Under the pieces are notes generated by a model. The model was not told the DNA's origin and searched no databases. It saw only the letters and a program-made list of their open reading frames with translations. From Gloeocapsa sp. PCC 7428 (GTDB lineage: Bacteria; Cyanobacteriota; Cyanobacteriia; Cyanobacteriales; Chroococcidiopsidaceae), in NCBI RefSeq assembly GCF_000317555.1, contig NC_019745.1, positions 3,782,001 to 3,846,000 of the forward strand: a stretch of 64,000 nucleotides of DNA, read 5' to 3'. This document shows, piece after piece, positions 36,491 through 47,284 of the stretch; position 1 is the first letter of the stretch, and every line of letters begins with the position of its first letter. Made by a program: the position numbers and the translations under genes.

Positions 36491-37486
36491 ATGTTGCAAA
36501 ATTTTGGGGTAGCAATTACAGGGAGTGGTTCAGCCGTACCAACTAACTCTCTCAGCAACGAAGTACTCACGCAGTTAGTGGAAACTTCAGATGAATGGAT
36601 TGCGACACGAACAGGAATTCGTTCGCGACGCTTAGCAACAGCAAATGATTCTTTGCAAGCGATCGCCACTCAAGCATCTTTACAGGCGATCGCAATGGCA
36701 GGCATCGCACCAACCGACATCGATTTAATTATTCTGGCAACTTCAACTCCGGATGACTTGTTTGGTAGTGCGTGTCAAATTCAAGCGGCTTTGGGCGCAA
36801 CGCAAGCTGTCGCCTTCGATATGACCGCAGCGTGTTCGGGTTTTGTCTTTGGATTGGTCACTGCGGCACAGTACATCCGCACAGGTGTCTATCAAAATAT
36901 TCTCTTAATTGGGGCAGACATTCTCTCGCGCTGGGTTGATTGGGAAGATCGGCGGACGTGCGTTTTATTTGGCGATGGGGCGGGTGCAGTCGTGATGCAA
37001 GCGAGTAACAGCGATCGCTTACTCGGATTTGAACTTAAAAGTGACGGCACGCAAAATCGATGCCTCAACCTTGCCTATCAGCCTCAACCGCAACCACTCG
37101 TCAACGATATCGATGTTGCTAAAGGCAATTACCAACCGATCACGATGAACGGTAAAGAAGTGTATCGCTTTGCCGTACAACGCGTTCCAGAGGTCATTGA
37201 TAAAGCGCTGTTTCGGGCTAATCTCAAGGTAGACCAAATTGATTGGTTGCTGCTACATCAAGCAAATCAACGTATCCTCGACGCTGTAGCCGATCGCTTG
37301 CATATTCCTCACCACAAAATCATCAGCAATCTTGCCCACTACGGCAATACTTCAGCCGCTTCAATTCCTTTAGCACTTGATGAAGCCGTACGTGCTGACA
37401 AAATCAAAGATGGCAATATTATTGCGGCTTCTGGTTTTGGTGCGGGATTAACTTGGGGTGCTGCAATTTTTTCATGGGGTAGATAA
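36491..37486 (+). CDS. fabH: 3-oxoacyl-ACP synthase III
   Basis: 331 residues. It starts fatty-acid synthesis by condensing acetyl-CoA with malonyl-ACP. The triad is visible: Cys in [11 protein letters not shown] (about residue 115), His in [10 protein letters not shown] and Asn in [25 protein letters not shown] near the N-terminus is the CoA-binding hallmark. It lies 104 bases after plsX and 23 bases before fabD. ATG at 36491 with an AGAAG leader. Confidence 0.97.
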   Translation: MLQNFGVAITGSGSAVPTNSLSNEVLTQLVETSDEWIATRTGIRSRRLATANDSLQAIATQASLQAIAMAGIAPTDIDLIILATSTPDDLFGSACQIQAALGATQAVAFDMTAACSGFVFGLVTAAQYIRTGVYQNILLIGADILSRWVDWEDRRTCVLFGDGAGAVVMQASNSDRLLGFELKSDGTQNRCLNLAYQPQPQPLVNDIDVAKGNYQPITMNGKEVYRFAVQRVPEVIDKALFRANLKVDQIDWLLLHQANQRILDAVADRLHIPHHKIISNLAHYGNTSAASIPLALDEAVRADKIKDGNIIAASGFGAGLTWGAAIFSWGR

Positions 37487-37509
37487 GCCACTTGCTAATT
37501 GCTAAAAAC

Positions 37510-38391
37510 ATGACTAAGACTGCATGGATATTTCCTGGACAAGGTTCCCAAAAAATTGGGATGGGAATCGATTTATTAGAAATCGACGCAGCTAAAGCGA
37601 AATTTGCCCAAGCTGAAGAAATCTTAGGCTGGTCAGTGACCGAAGTTTGTCAAAGTGAGGATGATAAACTCTCGCGTACGCTTTATACGCAGCCCTGTCT
37701 TTACGTTGTGGAAAGTCTGCTCGTAGACTTGATTCAACAACAAGGTCAACGCCCCGATCTGGTTGCCGGACACAGCTTAGGAGAATACATTGCGCTCTAC
37801 GCAGCAGGCGTTTATGATTGGGCAGCAGGCTTAACTTTAGTCAAACGGCGAGCCGAATTGATGGACAATGCTGCGGGTGGGATGATGGCAGCTTTGATCG
37901 GCTTTGATCGTGACGAACTCGAAGCGCAAATTCAACAAACTCCCGATGTTGTCTTAGCAAACGACAACAGCCCCGCGCAGGTGGTAATTTCAGGAACTCC
38001 TGACGCCGTGAACGCAGTTCTATCGCAAGTGAAATCAAAGCGTGCGGTTCCCTTAAATGTTTCAGGCGCGTTTCACTCTCCTTTGATGGCGGCGGCTGCG
38101 TCTGAATTTGAGGAAGTTCTGCGAACCGTTGTTTTTAATCCTGCGCAAGTTCCCGTACTATCAAACGTCGAACCAACTCCCGCTGTGGATAGTGAAGTTA
38201 TCAAAGAACGCCTGCGGCGTCAAATTACCGGCGCTGTTAGATGGCGTGAAACTTGTGAATGTTTCCGCCAAGAAGGAATCGAGCAAGTTATAGAAATTGG
38301 TCCTGGTAATGTGCTAACTGGTTTGATCAAACGTACCCACACTGACTTAATCTTAAAGAATGTTAGTAGTGCGGCAGACCTCTCTGCTTAG
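37510..38391 (+). CDS. fabD: Malonyl-CoA:ACP transacylase
   Basis: 293 residues from the ATG at 37510 (an in-frame TTG six codons earlier is less likely). AWIFPGQGSQKIGMGIDLLE opens the protein; the nucleophile is in AGHSLGEYIALYAAG, and the catalytic His in VSGAFHSPLMAAAA. It loads malonyl groups on ACP for FabH and the elongation enzymes. Third gene of the lipid operon. Complete and of normal length. Confidence 0.97.
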   Translation: MTKTAWIFPGQGSQKIGMGIDLLEIDAAKAKFAQAEEILGWSVTEVCQSEDDKLSRTLYTQPCLYVVESLLVDLIQQQGQRPDLVAGHSLGEYIALYAAGVYDWAAGLTLVKRRAELMDNAAGGMMAALIGFDRDELEAQIQQTPDVVLANDNSPAQVVISGTPDAVNAVLSQVKSKRAVPLNVSGAFHSPLMAAAASEFEEVLRTVVFNPAQVPVLSNVEPTPAVDSEVIKERLRRQITGAVRWRETCECFRQEGIEQVIEIGPGNVLTGLIKRTHTDLILKNVSSAADLSA

Positions 38392-38573
38392 CAGTTAACT
38401 AAAACTGAGTGGCTAGTGACTAGTGCGTGAGTTTCCAGTTTTGAGTGATGAGTTTTGAGTTAGCCCTCATTTTATTCTTCCTCTACCCCTCTGCTTCCTC
38501 TGCCCCTCTGCTTCCTCTGCACCTCTGCTTTTTTACTCTCTGACCCCCAACCTCTGACCCCTGACTCCTCTTT
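38392..38573. repeat. Low-complexity spacer with CCTCTGC and CTCTGACCCC repeats
   Basis: Units of CTGCTTCCTCTGCCCCT and CTCTGACCCCTGACTC type. Related short motifs recur near 36355-36383, 40684-40710 and 47245-47278, always between genes or in gene ends. This is a dispersed intergenic repeat of the host chromosome. Confidence 0.7.
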
Positions 38574-39212
38574 ATGGCTCGAAGCCGCGAACCTTTTGTT
38601 AGTCTACTCCTGTACTACGCCTTCAAGTGGTCAGTTGTTAATCCCATGCTGCGCGTTTACTTTCGAGGACGTGTTTATGGTGCAGAAAATGTTCCCCAGG
38701 AAGGACCATTAGTCGTCGTTAGCAACCATGCAAGTGATTTTGACCCGCCGATTCTATCATGTTGCGTGCGCAGACCAGTTGCTTACATGGCGAAAGAAGA
38801 ATTATTTCAAATTCCCGTTTTCAGTCGTGCGATTGAGTTATATGGTGCTTATCCAGTTAAACGCGGTTCTGCCGATCGCAGTGCGATTCGCGCCGCTGTA
38901 AAATATCTTGAAGAAGGATGGGCTGCGGGTGTTTTTTTGCAGGGAACTCGTACACCTGATGGCAAAATTACCGAACCTAAACTCGGTGCAGCTTTGATTG
39001 CAGCTAAAACAAACGCACCACTTTTACCCGTTAGTTTGTGGGGAACGCATAAAATTATGCAAGAAGGCTCGACAATACCGCGTTCGGTACCTGTTACAGT
39101 CCGAATTGGTCAGGTTATACCTCCACCAAGTTCAACAGATAAAGCTGAACTTCTCGCCGTAACGCAAAAATGTGCAGATGCGATCGCATCTCTACACGAC
39201 TTGGGGCGCTAA
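38574..39212 (+). CDS. plsC: 1-acyl-sn-glycerol-3-phosphate acyltransferase
   Basis: 212 residues. It makes phosphatidic acid from lysophosphatidic acid. The H-x4-D block is VSNHASDFDPPIL and the second block GVFLQGTRTPDGK; FPEGTR is usual there, so Gln replaces Glu. YGAYPVKRGSADRSAI is a further conserved element. It closes the plsX-fabH-fabD-plsC cluster, 182 bases after fabD. ATG at 38574. Confidence 0.9.
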   Translation: MARSREPFVSLLLYYAFKWSVVNPMLRVYFRGRVYGAENVPQEGPLVVVSNHASDFDPPILSCCVRRPVAYMAKEELFQIPVFSRAIELYGAYPVKRGSADRSAIRAAVKYLEEGWAAGVFLQGTRTPDGKITEPKLGAALIAAKTNAPLLPVSLWGTHKIMQEGSTIPRSVPVTVRIGQVIPPPSSTDKAELLAVTQKCADAIASLHDLGR

Positions 39213-39244
39213 CATTTATTTTTAGTATTTCCTGAGCTTTATTC

Positions 39245-40282
39245 ATGAGCGAACCACCAGCAAAACATTTTTGGGAACGACTCAACAATTCAGTTCTTGT
39301 TCGCTTTTTATTACTATTTGCTTGTGGTTGGGCTTCAATTCTACTTTTAGATTACTTTCAAACTGTCATTATTATTTTTACTTCAGCAGCCATCTTAGCT
39401 TTTCTACTTAGCTATCCGGTTCAATGGCTGCGACGTTTTTTACCGCATGGCTTATCTGTCGTTGTTGTTTTCTTACTTAGTCTTATTGTCATTGCTGCTC
39501 TGACAATTACTGTAGGCTTAGCTGTATTATATCAAGGTCAACAATTAATTGAGAGTGTCACGGCTTTTTTAAATTCTTTAGCACCATTAGTAGGTCAAGC
39601 CGAGGCTTTTTTACGCGAACGTAACTTACAAGTCAATCTAGAAGGAATCGAAGAACAAATTCGCAGTCAAGCTTTAGGATTCATCTTTTCTAGTTTAGCA
39701 ACACTACAGATTTTTCTGGCGAATCTTGTCACAATGATTTTAATCGCAGTTGTCGCCTTGTTTATGCTACTTGATGGCGAACGCCTGTGGAGATTACTTC
39801 TAAAATTTGCACCGAAGCAACAGCGATCGCGTTTGACAGGAGTGATTAAGCGCAAGTTTTTAGGCTTTTTTAGAGGTCAGTTTCTCTTAATGGTATTTTT
39901 AACAATTTCTAGCTTTTTAGTCTTTGTTGTGTTAGGAGTACCTTTCCCCTTAGTCTTAGCGATCATTATAGGAGTGTTCGATGCTATTCCTGGTATAGGA
40001 GCGACTTTAGGTGTCAGCATTATTACTCTGATTGTTCTATCACAAAGTGTTTGGCTAGCTCTAAAAGTATTAGCTGCTTGTATTATTTTGCAACAAATTC
40101 AAGATAACTTAATCGCGCCGCGCGTGATGCAAGATTCGCTGAATCTTAATCCTGTTGTCGTCTTTTTTGCTTTATTAGTAGGAGCAAGAGTCGCAGGAAT
40201 TTTAGGAATTTTTATTGCTATTCCTTTAGCAGGAGTCATTGTTACTTTGTTCGAGATTGATGAAATGAAAGCAGAAGTATAA
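39245..40282 (+). CDS. AI-2E-family (PerM-like) transporter
   Basis: 345 residues with about eight transmembrane helices. The family signatures IIIGVFDAIPGIGATLGVSI and LQQIQDNLIAPRVMQDSLNL are complete. Members include autoinducer-2 exporters and Na+/H+ antiporters, so the substrate cannot be assigned. It follows plsC by 32 bases on the same strand and is likely co-transcribed. ATG at 39245. Confidence 0.88.
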   Translation: MSEPPAKHFWERLNNSVLVRFLLLFACGWASILLLDYFQTVIIIFTSAAILAFLLSYPVQWLRRFLPHGLSVVVVFLLSLIVIAALTITVGLAVLYQGQQLIESVTAFLNSLAPLVGQAEAFLRERNLQVNLEGIEEQIRSQALGFIFSSLATLQIFLANLVTMILIAVVALFMLLDGERLWRLLLKFAPKQQRSRLTGVIKRKFLGFFRGQFLLMVFLTISSFLVFVVLGVPFPLVLAIIIGVFDAIPGIGATLGVSIITLIVLSQSVWLALKVLAACIILQQIQDNLIAPRVMQDSLNLNPVVVFFALLVGARVAGILGIFIAIPLAGVIVTLFEIDEMKAEV

Positions 40283-40395
40283 AAAATACTAGCACTTAGT
40301 AATAGAAAAAGTTAATCGCTAACTTCTACTTATTACGAGGTACCAGTATTTTTAAAGTAGTAAAATAAGCATAGATGCCAACATATTTTTGAATA

Positions 40396-40683
40396 ATGGA
40401 AGATTTAAGAGCAGAATTAGCAGAAGGTTTAGATGAAGCCGAATGGAATTGGTTAATTCCTCATGTGCAACGAGATGCAGTAATTTTTGTAGCAGAACAA
40501 CTCGATTTAGTCGATGTGGGAGTAGCGCTTGCGAGTGACAATGTAGCATCAGTGCAAAGCTGGATTGATGACCAACTCATTCATAAACCTTCAGTTACTC
40601 AAATATCAGACTGGAATGGCGATCGCACAAAGCGATTTAATAGCTTAATTGTCCAACCCTTCGTTCTCATCCAAGAACTATAG
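40396..40683 (+). CDS. DUF2288 protein
   Basis: 95 residues. DLRAELAEGLDEAEWNWLIP, then HVQRDAVIFVAEQLDLVDVG and ALASDNVASVQSWIDDQLIH, match the small soluble DUF2288 family found across cyanobacteria and some proteobacteria. Function unknown. ATG at 40396, about 110 bases after the AI-2E gene. Intact. Confidence 0.85.
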   Translation: MEDLRAELAEGLDEAEWNWLIPHVQRDAVIFVAEQLDLVDVGVALASDNVASVQSWIDDQLIHKPSVTQISDWNGDRTKRFNSLIVQPFVLIQEL

Positions 40684-40771
40684 CAGAGGTCAGGAGTCAG
40701 AGGTCAGGGTTAAAAATTAGTTAGGGTAGATGATATAACTTGTAACGCTTGCGTTCTCCAAAACTCACTAT

Positions 40772-41389
40772 TCACGGTTCCCTATTTCCTAAACTTGGAA
40801 GTGAAGCACCAGTACGCCCAGTTGTTAACCATAGTAAAGCCCTCGCGCCATCACGTAGAACTTTTTCAACAGGTTCAGGCGATCGCTCGGATGGTACAGG
40901 TACTGGTTGGAACTCCATTCCTCGGCTTCCTAAGACAATACTGCCGATCACTCTGGCGCGGCGCATATGATAGTCAGAAGTAATGAGATAAATTTTGTTA
41001 ATTCCTTGAGATTGAAACTCATCAACTAACGTAGTGAAGTTTGTAACCGTATCCACCGCACGATAGTCTAGATGCAAACGACTGAGATCAATTCCTGCAT
41101 CGGTAAATACACCTTCTGCATAGTCTTTTGGCGTTCCTCCAGAAACCCAAATGGGAATATCGGGATGTTTTCGCGCGAATTGTGCGGCAAATTTCTCGCG
41201 TTTCGTAGAACCACCAAGTACCAATATGGCTTGCGGTGGCTCTAACTGGCTTTTGATTTCTTTGTAACCCCACAAAAGAATCAGTGGTAGAACTAGCATG
41301 AGATATTGAAACAACCTGCTTTTCGATTTACGTCTGTTCAAGGACGAATAACGTTGCTTTCTCAAATAGCTATTTTTACTCAACAGCAC
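40772..41389 (-). CDS. YdcF/ElyC-family (DUF218) membrane-anchored protein
   Basis: 205 residues: a basic N-terminus, one transmembrane segment (about residues 27-43), then a DUF218 domain with AILVLGGSTKREKFAAQFAR, PIWVSGGTPKDYAEGVF, DTVTNFTTLVDEFQSQG and KIYLITSDYHMRRARVIGSI. ElyC and SanA relatives affect envelope integrity; the enzyme activity is unknown. It is convergent with DUF2288, and its upstream end lies 23 bases from the tRNA-Arg gene, which is on the same strand. Confidence 0.88.
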   Translation of the reverse strand: MLLSKNSYLRKQRYSSLNRRKSKSRLFQYLMLVLPLILLWGYKEIKSQLEPPQAILVLGGSTKREKFAAQFARKHPDIPIWVSGGTPKDYAEGVFTDAGIDLSRLHLDYRAVDTVTNFTTLVDEFQSQGINKIYLITSDYHMRRARVIGSIVLGSRGMEFQPVPVPSERSPEPVEKVLRDGARALLWLTTGRTGASLPSLGNREP

Positions 41390-41412
41390 GATTATCTAGA
41401 TTAGCAGGTAAC

Positions 41413-41781
41413 GGGACTGGCCAGATTCGAACCGGCGACCTAGCGCTTCAGATTTGTGTGAGTTTCCTCACTCTCTGGACTATACCTTCACCATAAGCTG
41501 AAAAGCTCTTAGGTGGCGATCGTCTAGTCTCTACACCTTCCCTTGTTCGATTCTTAATTTTAGATTGAGATCAACCTCAAAGCTAAAACCGCAAATCTAG
41601 CATTGGGCTTGGCTCGGTATTTCCATAGATTCCAACGACTATAACCTAAACTAATCTAGGCATTTATCGTCAGCTAGCTCTTTAGGATTCACCGATTTTG
41701 ACCGCATTCATACATAAGGTTTCCCTTACGATGCCCGATATATCAGGAGGCGCTCGCTCTATCCTGCTGAGCTACAGCCCC
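41413..41781 (-). tRNA. trnR-CCU: tRNA-Arg(CCU), interrupted by a group I intron
   Basis: Read on the minus strand, the 5' exon is 41781-41745 (37 nt) and the 3' exon 41448-41413 (36 nt). Acceptor GGGGCTG pairs with CAGTCCC (one G-U), D-stem GCTC/GAGC, anticodon stem AGCGC/GCGCT around the loop CTCCT plus AA, T-arm GCCGG-TTCGAAT-CTGGC. The anticodon CCT is read after splicing. CCA is not encoded. The intron follows the third anticodon base. Confidence 0.93.
41449..41744 (-). other. Group I intron in tRNA-Arg(CCU)
   Basis: 296 nt. The 5' exon ends in U, and CCUG pairs with CGGG inside the intron to form P1 with a U-G pair at the splice site; the intron ends in G. The conserved core strings AGACTAGACG (41521-41532 in plus coordinates) and AAGGTATAGTCC (41477-41488) form P7, as in cyanobacterial tRNA-Leu introns. 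There is no room for a homing endonuclease. Self-splicing is likely. Confidence 0.9.
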
Positions 41782-42135
41782 ATTTTTTTAACCATTATAG
41801 TCGTAACCAACTACTAAGAAAACTTTTATCAATAGTAGGTATAAATCATTTGTTTTTCTAATCTTTCCTTAAGGTTTTTTTGACAAAAATGCATATTTTA
41901 ATACAAAAAGTTAGTAAGTAAATTAACTCAGCAGTTGCAGCAAACTGGAAAAGCTACTCAAGCTTTAGATCGTTGCTAGTGTCTATTGCTACTTAATAGT
42001 TTGCCAAAAACCTTCGGTATGCAGAATTGGCAAAGTGCATTAAGGTACTAGGAATTGATCCAACTTAGAGGTGCCGTGCTAAGCAGTAATTCCTAATTTC
42101 TGGCAAGGCAGGCAAATACTAGGGAGACAACCGAA
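41782..42135. other. Intergenic stretch, tRNA-Arg to repeat protein
   Basis: 354 bases. The tRNA-Arg promoter must lie in its left part. CAAGGCAGGC at about 42103 and GGGAGACAACC just before 42136 precede the next start. No other structure was seen. Confidence 0.5.
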
Positions 42136-42861
42136 ATGCTCAAGCAACTTTTGACAGGTAGTTCTGCTCTTGCTTTTTTGATAGCAAGCAGTGTCGCGGT
42201 AGAAGCAAGACCAAAAGAACTGATGTTGCAGGCTCAGTTGGAAGAAACACCGACCACAATTCCTGCACCGGATGCCTCCACAACTCCTCCTGGCACTGGT
42301 ACAAGCCCTAACCCTGGCAGCACGACTCCCAGTCCTGATGGTTCTATAACCCCTCCTGTACCAGGCACCCCAACAACTCCCGATACTGGTACGACTCCTG
42401 AGTCTGATGGTTCGACAATTCCCGCCCCCGATGGCACAACAACGCCGGATGCTGGTACAACGCCTGAATCGGAAGATTCGATAACAACTCCTGATGGCAC
42501 AACAGCGCCGGATGCTGGTACAACGCCTGAATCGGAAGATTCGATAACAACTCCTGATGGCACAACAACGCCGGATGCTGGTACGACGCCTGAATCGGAA
42601 GATTCGATAACATCTCCTGAGGGTTCGGTCACGCCTCCTGCACCCGATGGCACAACAGCGCCGGATACTGGTACGACGCCTGAATCGGAAGATTCGACAA
42701 CAACCCCCGATAGTTCTACGAACCCAACTCCAGACGCAGCGACTACTAACCCAAGTAGTTCTGGGACTGTAGCTTGTGAACCTATTCCTATGGCAAGCCC
42801 CAGTGGAGGAGCGACTAGAGAAAGAATTCAAGCCCAGCAAGCTTGCGGTCAGCCGCTGTAA
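42136..42861 (+). CDS. Secreted Thr/Pro-rich tandem-repeat protein
   Basis: 241 residues. A signal peptide (about residues 1-25, SALAFLIASSVAVEA) is followed by low-complexity sequence of Thr, Pro, Asp, Gly, Ser and Glu. Residues about 98-195 hold four copies of a 21-residue unit (DGTTTPDAGTTPESEDSI and variants), encoded by near-identical 63-base repeats. A short non-repetitive end with two Cys (VACEPIPMAS and QQACGQPL) could form a disulfide. Strongly acidic, extended and without known domain; a wall-spanning or exopolymer-associated role is a guess. A terminator follows at 42924. Confidence 0.8.
   Translation: MLKQLLTGSSALAFLIASSVAVEARPKELMLQAQLEETPTTIPAPDASTTPPGTGTSPNPGSTTPSPDGSITPPVPGTPTTPDTGTTPESDGSTIPAPDGTTTPDAGTTPESEDSITTPDGTTAPDAGTTPESEDSITTPDGTTTPDAGTTPESEDSITSPEGSVTPPAPDGTTAPDTGTTPESEDSTTTPDSSTNPTPDAATTNPSSSGTVACEPIPMASPSGGATRERIQAQQACGQPL
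42429..42720. repeat. 63-bp tandem repeats in the Thr/Pro-rich gene
   Basis: Four copies of a 63-base unit containing GCTGGTACAACGCCTGAATC and GGAAGATTCGATAAC; copies two and three are almost identical. They encode the 21-residue protein repeats. The third copy is followed by a short insertion. Confidence 0.9.
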
Positions 42862-42923
42862 TTTCTGTGCTCAAGTTGCAACAGAAATTAAGAGTCCCCC
42901 ACATCCCCTTCCCCTTCTAGAGG

Positions 42924-42954
42924 AAAAGTCCGCTGTGACGCGGACTTTTTTTTT
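42924..42954 (+). terminator. Intrinsic terminator
   Basis: AAAAGTCCGC, loop TGTGAC, GCGGACTTTT and further T: a ten-base perfect stem with a T tract, 60 bases after the repeat-protein stop codon. It may also serve the convergent tocopherol cyclase gene. Confidence 0.92.
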
Positions 42955-42974
42955 GAACAACTCCAACATTGACT

Positions 42975-44075
<1,101 letters not shown>

Positions 44076-44119
44076 CTAATCCTTTACCAGTATGCGCGAT
44101 TGCCTGCATTGGAGTTGAA

Positions 44120-44455
44120 ATGAACAACATCGGTCAATACTACGAAATTCTCGGTTTGAAACCTGGTGTGTCGCTTGCTAAGATCAAGCAGGCTTACCGA
44201 AGCTTAGTGATGGCTTGGCATCCAGATCGCTTTCCGCATCATCCGCAACTACAGCAACAAGCCCAAGAGAAAATCAAAATTATTAACGAAGCCTATGCAA
44301 TTGTTAAATCATGTCAAACTCTTGCTGACCATCAACATTGTTTAGGACAAGGTAATGCAGGCGGTTCTTTAGACCGAGAAATATACTATAAAATCATCAT
44401 ATTTTCATGGACACTTTCATGGTTTATTTTAGTTGTACTTAGTAGTTATCAATAG
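44120..44455 (+). CDS. Small J-domain (DnaJ-like) protein with a C-terminal membrane anchor
   Basis: 111 residues. The J domain occupies about residues 5-65 (YYEILGLKPGVSLAKIKQAY, then LVMAWHPDRFPHHP with the HPD motif). A C-terminal hydrophobic helix (about 92-108, IIIFSWTLSWFILVVLSS) would tether it to a membrane, so it could recruit Hsp70 there. It lacks the Gly/Phe and zinc domains of DnaJ. ATG at 44120. Complete. Confidence 0.88.
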   Translation: MNNIGQYYEILGLKPGVSLAKIKQAYRSLVMAWHPDRFPHHPQLQQQAQEKIKIINEAYAIVKSCQTLADHQHCLGQGNAGGSLDREIYYKIIIFSWTLSWFILVVLSSYQ

Positions 44456-44511
44456 TTGATTTTTGTAGAAGCGTACTAAGTTACGTGCTTAATAATATTA
44501 GTATTAATTAT

Positions 44512-45906
44512 TCAACACGATATAAATTCAGGATTTTCATCAAAGCTGATAAGTTTTAGGTTTGCTGGATTAGCCAGGAGATCTTTTGCTGCTAAATATC
44601 CAGCAATACTCCAAGTTTGATATCTTCTTGATTCTTTACCAATTAGTCGCCCATTTTTTCCATCGTAATATTCGGGCCATCGATCTTTCCCTAAACGTTC
44701 CTCTGCGATCGCGATCGCTTTTTGGGCAAGTTCTTGGCGATTTGTTTTGATCGCTGCCGCAGTTAACATCCATAGTAGAATAGGCCAATTGCCGCCGTTG
44801 TGATACGACCACGGTCTATTTTTGGGATCGCATCCAGTAATAATGCGCCAGTCGGCACCTTCGACCGCTGGAAAGCAGATTTTCACCGGCATATATCCCA
44901 CTAAATCGTGCCAACGTGCTTCAATTAAATTCATGATTTGTTGTGATTCTTCTTCGCTGGCTAGTGAAATTAAAATTGCCATCAAATTTCCCAAGGCAAA
45001 AAAGCGAAAATCCATCCTACCAGGTCCTAAATTTCCTGCTAAATAACCGCCGTTTTCTGGCAACCATTCGGTTAACCAAGGTGGAATAGAGTCAGCATAA
45101 ATGTTAAATTTATTAGCAATTTCTTGACCAAATTCCTCACCAGAAAAGCGATAAATTTCATTCAACCGTTGTAAATTTAACCAATAATATTCGCGTACGT
45201 GATAGCCCAAGCTTCCTAAGCGGTGTTTCACAGCATTAAGGTATTCGTCGCCATTGTTATCTGGTAAAAGTAACTCTTTTGCTGCGCGTAAAGCTGCATA
45301 AAATAGAACTTGAATTTCTAAAGGATGACCGTAAACACCCATGCGTCGGTCAATCATAAAAGCGCCATCGGGAACTAGCATCGTTGGGTACATAGCAAAG
45401 CGATGTACCAAACATAAGTCGAGAATAAGTTTAATTCCTTCTTGAAAATCGGCTTGATGCGCTAGCGCTAGATCTCCGGTTGCTTTAACATACGCACGTA
45501 ACAACACGATCCACCACAAACAGCAATCGACTGGAGGGACGCGGGCGATCGCGTGTTCGCCAAAATCAGCAACCAAGCGTTCTTCACCATCAATGTGTTC
45601 TACTTTAAAACTCGCAGGCATTAACCCAGGTCCAGGACTAAAACAGTCCATTTGCTTTTCATGACTTTGGAGTTTGAGCGTCACCAGTAAAAAATCACGC
45701 ACAATCTCAAATTGTCCTTCAGTTAAGAAAGCGATCGCTGAAACAACAAAATCGCGTACAAAGCACTGGTCATAATTGAGTGCTTCCATCTCAGGATCGT
45801 TTGCTGCAATTGTACCAACTGGACGCCCTTGATAATACAGAAGTGATTTATCTAATAACTCTCTTGCCTCTTGCATTAATTCATGGCTAATGTCGCTGGC
45901 TGTCAT
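44512..45906 (-). CDS. invA: Neutral/alkaline invertase (GH100)
   Basis: 464 residues from the ATG at 45906 (a GTG at 45993 would add 29 residues). It hydrolyses sucrose to glucose and fructose in the cytosol. Family blocks are [59 protein letters not shown] and [22 protein letters not shown]100 uses the conserved acids in the RDFV and CDP regions. The end of a small membrane-protein gene lies about 100 bases upstream on the same strand. Complete. Confidence 0.93.
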   Translation of the reverse strand: MTASDISHELMQEARELLDKSLLYYQGRPVGTIAANDPEMEALNYDQCFVRDFVVSAIAFLTEGQFEIVRDFLLVTLKLQSHEKQMDCFSPGPGLMPASFKVEHIDGEERLVADFGEHAIARVPPVDCCLWWIVLLRAYVKATGDLALAHQADFQEGIKLILDLCLVHRFAMYPTMLVPDGAFMIDRRMGVYGHPLEIQVLFYAALRAAKELLLPDNNGDEYLNAVKHRLGSLGYHVREYYWLNLQRLNEIYRFSGEEFGQEIANKFNIYADSIPPWLTEWLPENGGYLAGNLGPGRMDFRFFALGNLMAILISLASEEESQQIMNLIEARWHDLVGYMPVKICFPAVEGADWRIITGCDPKNRPWSYHNGGNWPILLWMLTAAAIKTNRQELAQKAIAIAEERLGKDRWPEYYDGKNGRLIGKESRRYQTWSIAGYLAAKDLLANPANLKLISFDENPEFISC

Positions 45907-46004
45907 CTTTTTAGAACAATATGATAAGTGTGAACTGATATCTTTTATCTTGTTCAGTCGAGGTAAATCATCTTCACTTAGTCGTAAAAGCACTAAATCC
46001 TTGT

Positions 46005-46406
46005 CTAAGTTTTGACTTGGTAGCGCACTAATCTCCGCACATTTTCGCGTGAGAGTCCAAGTTCTTGAGCGATCGTCGTTTCGATTTGATTAAAGTCAGT
46101 AACGGGAAAGATGAAATCTAATTTTTTCAAGACAGAATCTTTCGTCAAGACTTCGACTTTAGTAAAACCTTGCTGCTGATTGATTTCTGCTTGGATCACA
46201 ACTACCGTGACCGAAAGATGAACTTCAAGTTGAGTATCGGCTTCGAGTTGAGTCGTTGTACCATAGGGACGACTTAGTACATGATCTGTTAGCGCACTCG
46301 TGGCAAACCAGAAAGCACATCCAAGTAGCGGTAGAGCTAGCCAAAACTCTAGCCCCAGTGAATACAATGCTCTTAAGGAGCGAAGTGAAATAATACGGCG
46401 GCGCAT
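46005..46406 (-). CDS. Membrane-anchored hypothetical protein
   Basis: 133 residues. A basic N-terminus ([20 protein letters not shown]), one transmembrane helix (about residues 20-40, [20 protein letters not shown]), then a soluble domain with alternating beta-type sequence ([17 protein letters not shown], then [17 protein letters not shown]) and [21 protein letters not shown] do not recognise a family. It is divergent from the response regulator (90 bases apart), so it may be its target. ATG at 46406. Confidence 0.75.
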   Translation of the reverse strand: MRRRIISLRSLRALYSLGLEFWLALPLLGCAFWFATSALTDHVLSRPYGTTTQLEADTQLEVHLSVTVVVIQAEINQQQGFTKVEVLTKDSVLKKLDFIFPVTDFNQIETTIAQELGLSRENVRRLVRYQVKT

Positions 46407-46496
46407 AAGGGAGGCTGGGGGGATCTTTCCGATGGCAGAAGTGCGCTGGAGCGTAGCTTTTCTACTATGGGCATCATTCGTAGGCGATCGCGCTGT

Positions 46497-47216
46497 ATGA
46501 GAATCTTACTCGTAGAAGACGACCCCGCGCAATTAGAACCGCTTTACGCTGCTTTGTCGCAAGCCGGACATATTGTCGATGGTGTTGATGATGGCGAAAC
46601 TGCGCAGTGGTTATTATCGCAAAAAGAATACGATTTACTTATCTTAGACTGGCTACTACCACGCGTTAGCGGCTTGAGTTTATGTCAGCAATTTCGCCAA
46701 GCGGGTAAAACGGCTCCTGTGTTGATGTTAACAGCAAAAGATACTACAGCCGATAAAGTTACAGGTTTAGATGCAGGCGCAGATGATTACTTAGTCAAGC
46801 CGACAGACATTGTGGAACTTTTAGCGCGAGTTCGGGCTTTAGGCAGGCGATCGCCGCTGTGGCAAGGCGATACATTGCGCATGGCAGATCTTCAATTGCA
46901 CCTCAATAGTCTTGCTGTCGAACGAAATAATACAATTGTGCAACTATCTACGCGGGAATTTCAGCTATTAGAATACTTCTTTCGTCATCCGCGTCAGGTA
47001 CTCACCCGCGATCAAATCGAAGAAGCGTTATGGGAATGGGGTACTGAACCTGAAAGCAACGCGGTAACAACTTTAGTTCGCCGCCTTCGCCAAAGGTTAC
47101 AAACTATTAATGCAGCCGAGTGGATTGAGACAATTTATGGTATGGGATATCGTCTGAATCCACCCGAAGAAGAGGAACGAGGATTGAGAAGTGAACGGCT
47201 AGGGGTGAGTGACTAG
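46497..47216 (+). CDS. OmpR-family response regulator (RppA-like)
   Basis: 239 residues from the ATG at 46497 (an upstream frame to 46467 is not conserved). The receiver domain has the acidic pair at residues 8-9 (LLVEDDPAQ), the phosphorylated Asp51 (LLILDWLLP), the Thr in LMLTAKDTT and the Lys in DYLVKPTD. The C-terminal winged helix reads LSTREFQLLEYFFRHPRQVL and NAVTTLVRRLRQRLQTI. The cognate kinase follows 68 bases later. The WLLP rather than MMLP motif is typical of cyanobacterial RppA-type regulators. The signal is not evident. Confidence 0.92.
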   Translation: MRILLVEDDPAQLEPLYAALSQAGHIVDGVDDGETAQWLLSQKEYDLLILDWLLPRVSGLSLCQQFRQAGKTAPVLMLTAKDTTADKVTGLDAGADDYLVKPTDIVELLARVRALGRRSPLWQGDTLRMADLQLHLNSLAVERNNTIVQLSTREFQLLEYFFRHPRQVLTRDQIEEALWEWGTEPESNAVTTLVRRLRQRLQTINAAEWIETIYGMGYRLNPPEEEERGLRSERLGVSD

Positions 47217-47284
47217 TCGTTAAGCGCAAGTGAATAATAAAAACACAACCCTGAGTCCTGATCCCCGACCCCTGATTTCTAGTC

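Noticed and set aside
42344-42653. Long minus-strand frames across the Thr/Pro-rich gene
   Set aside because: They arise from the repeats. Only the plus-strand frame has a signal peptide and a terminator.
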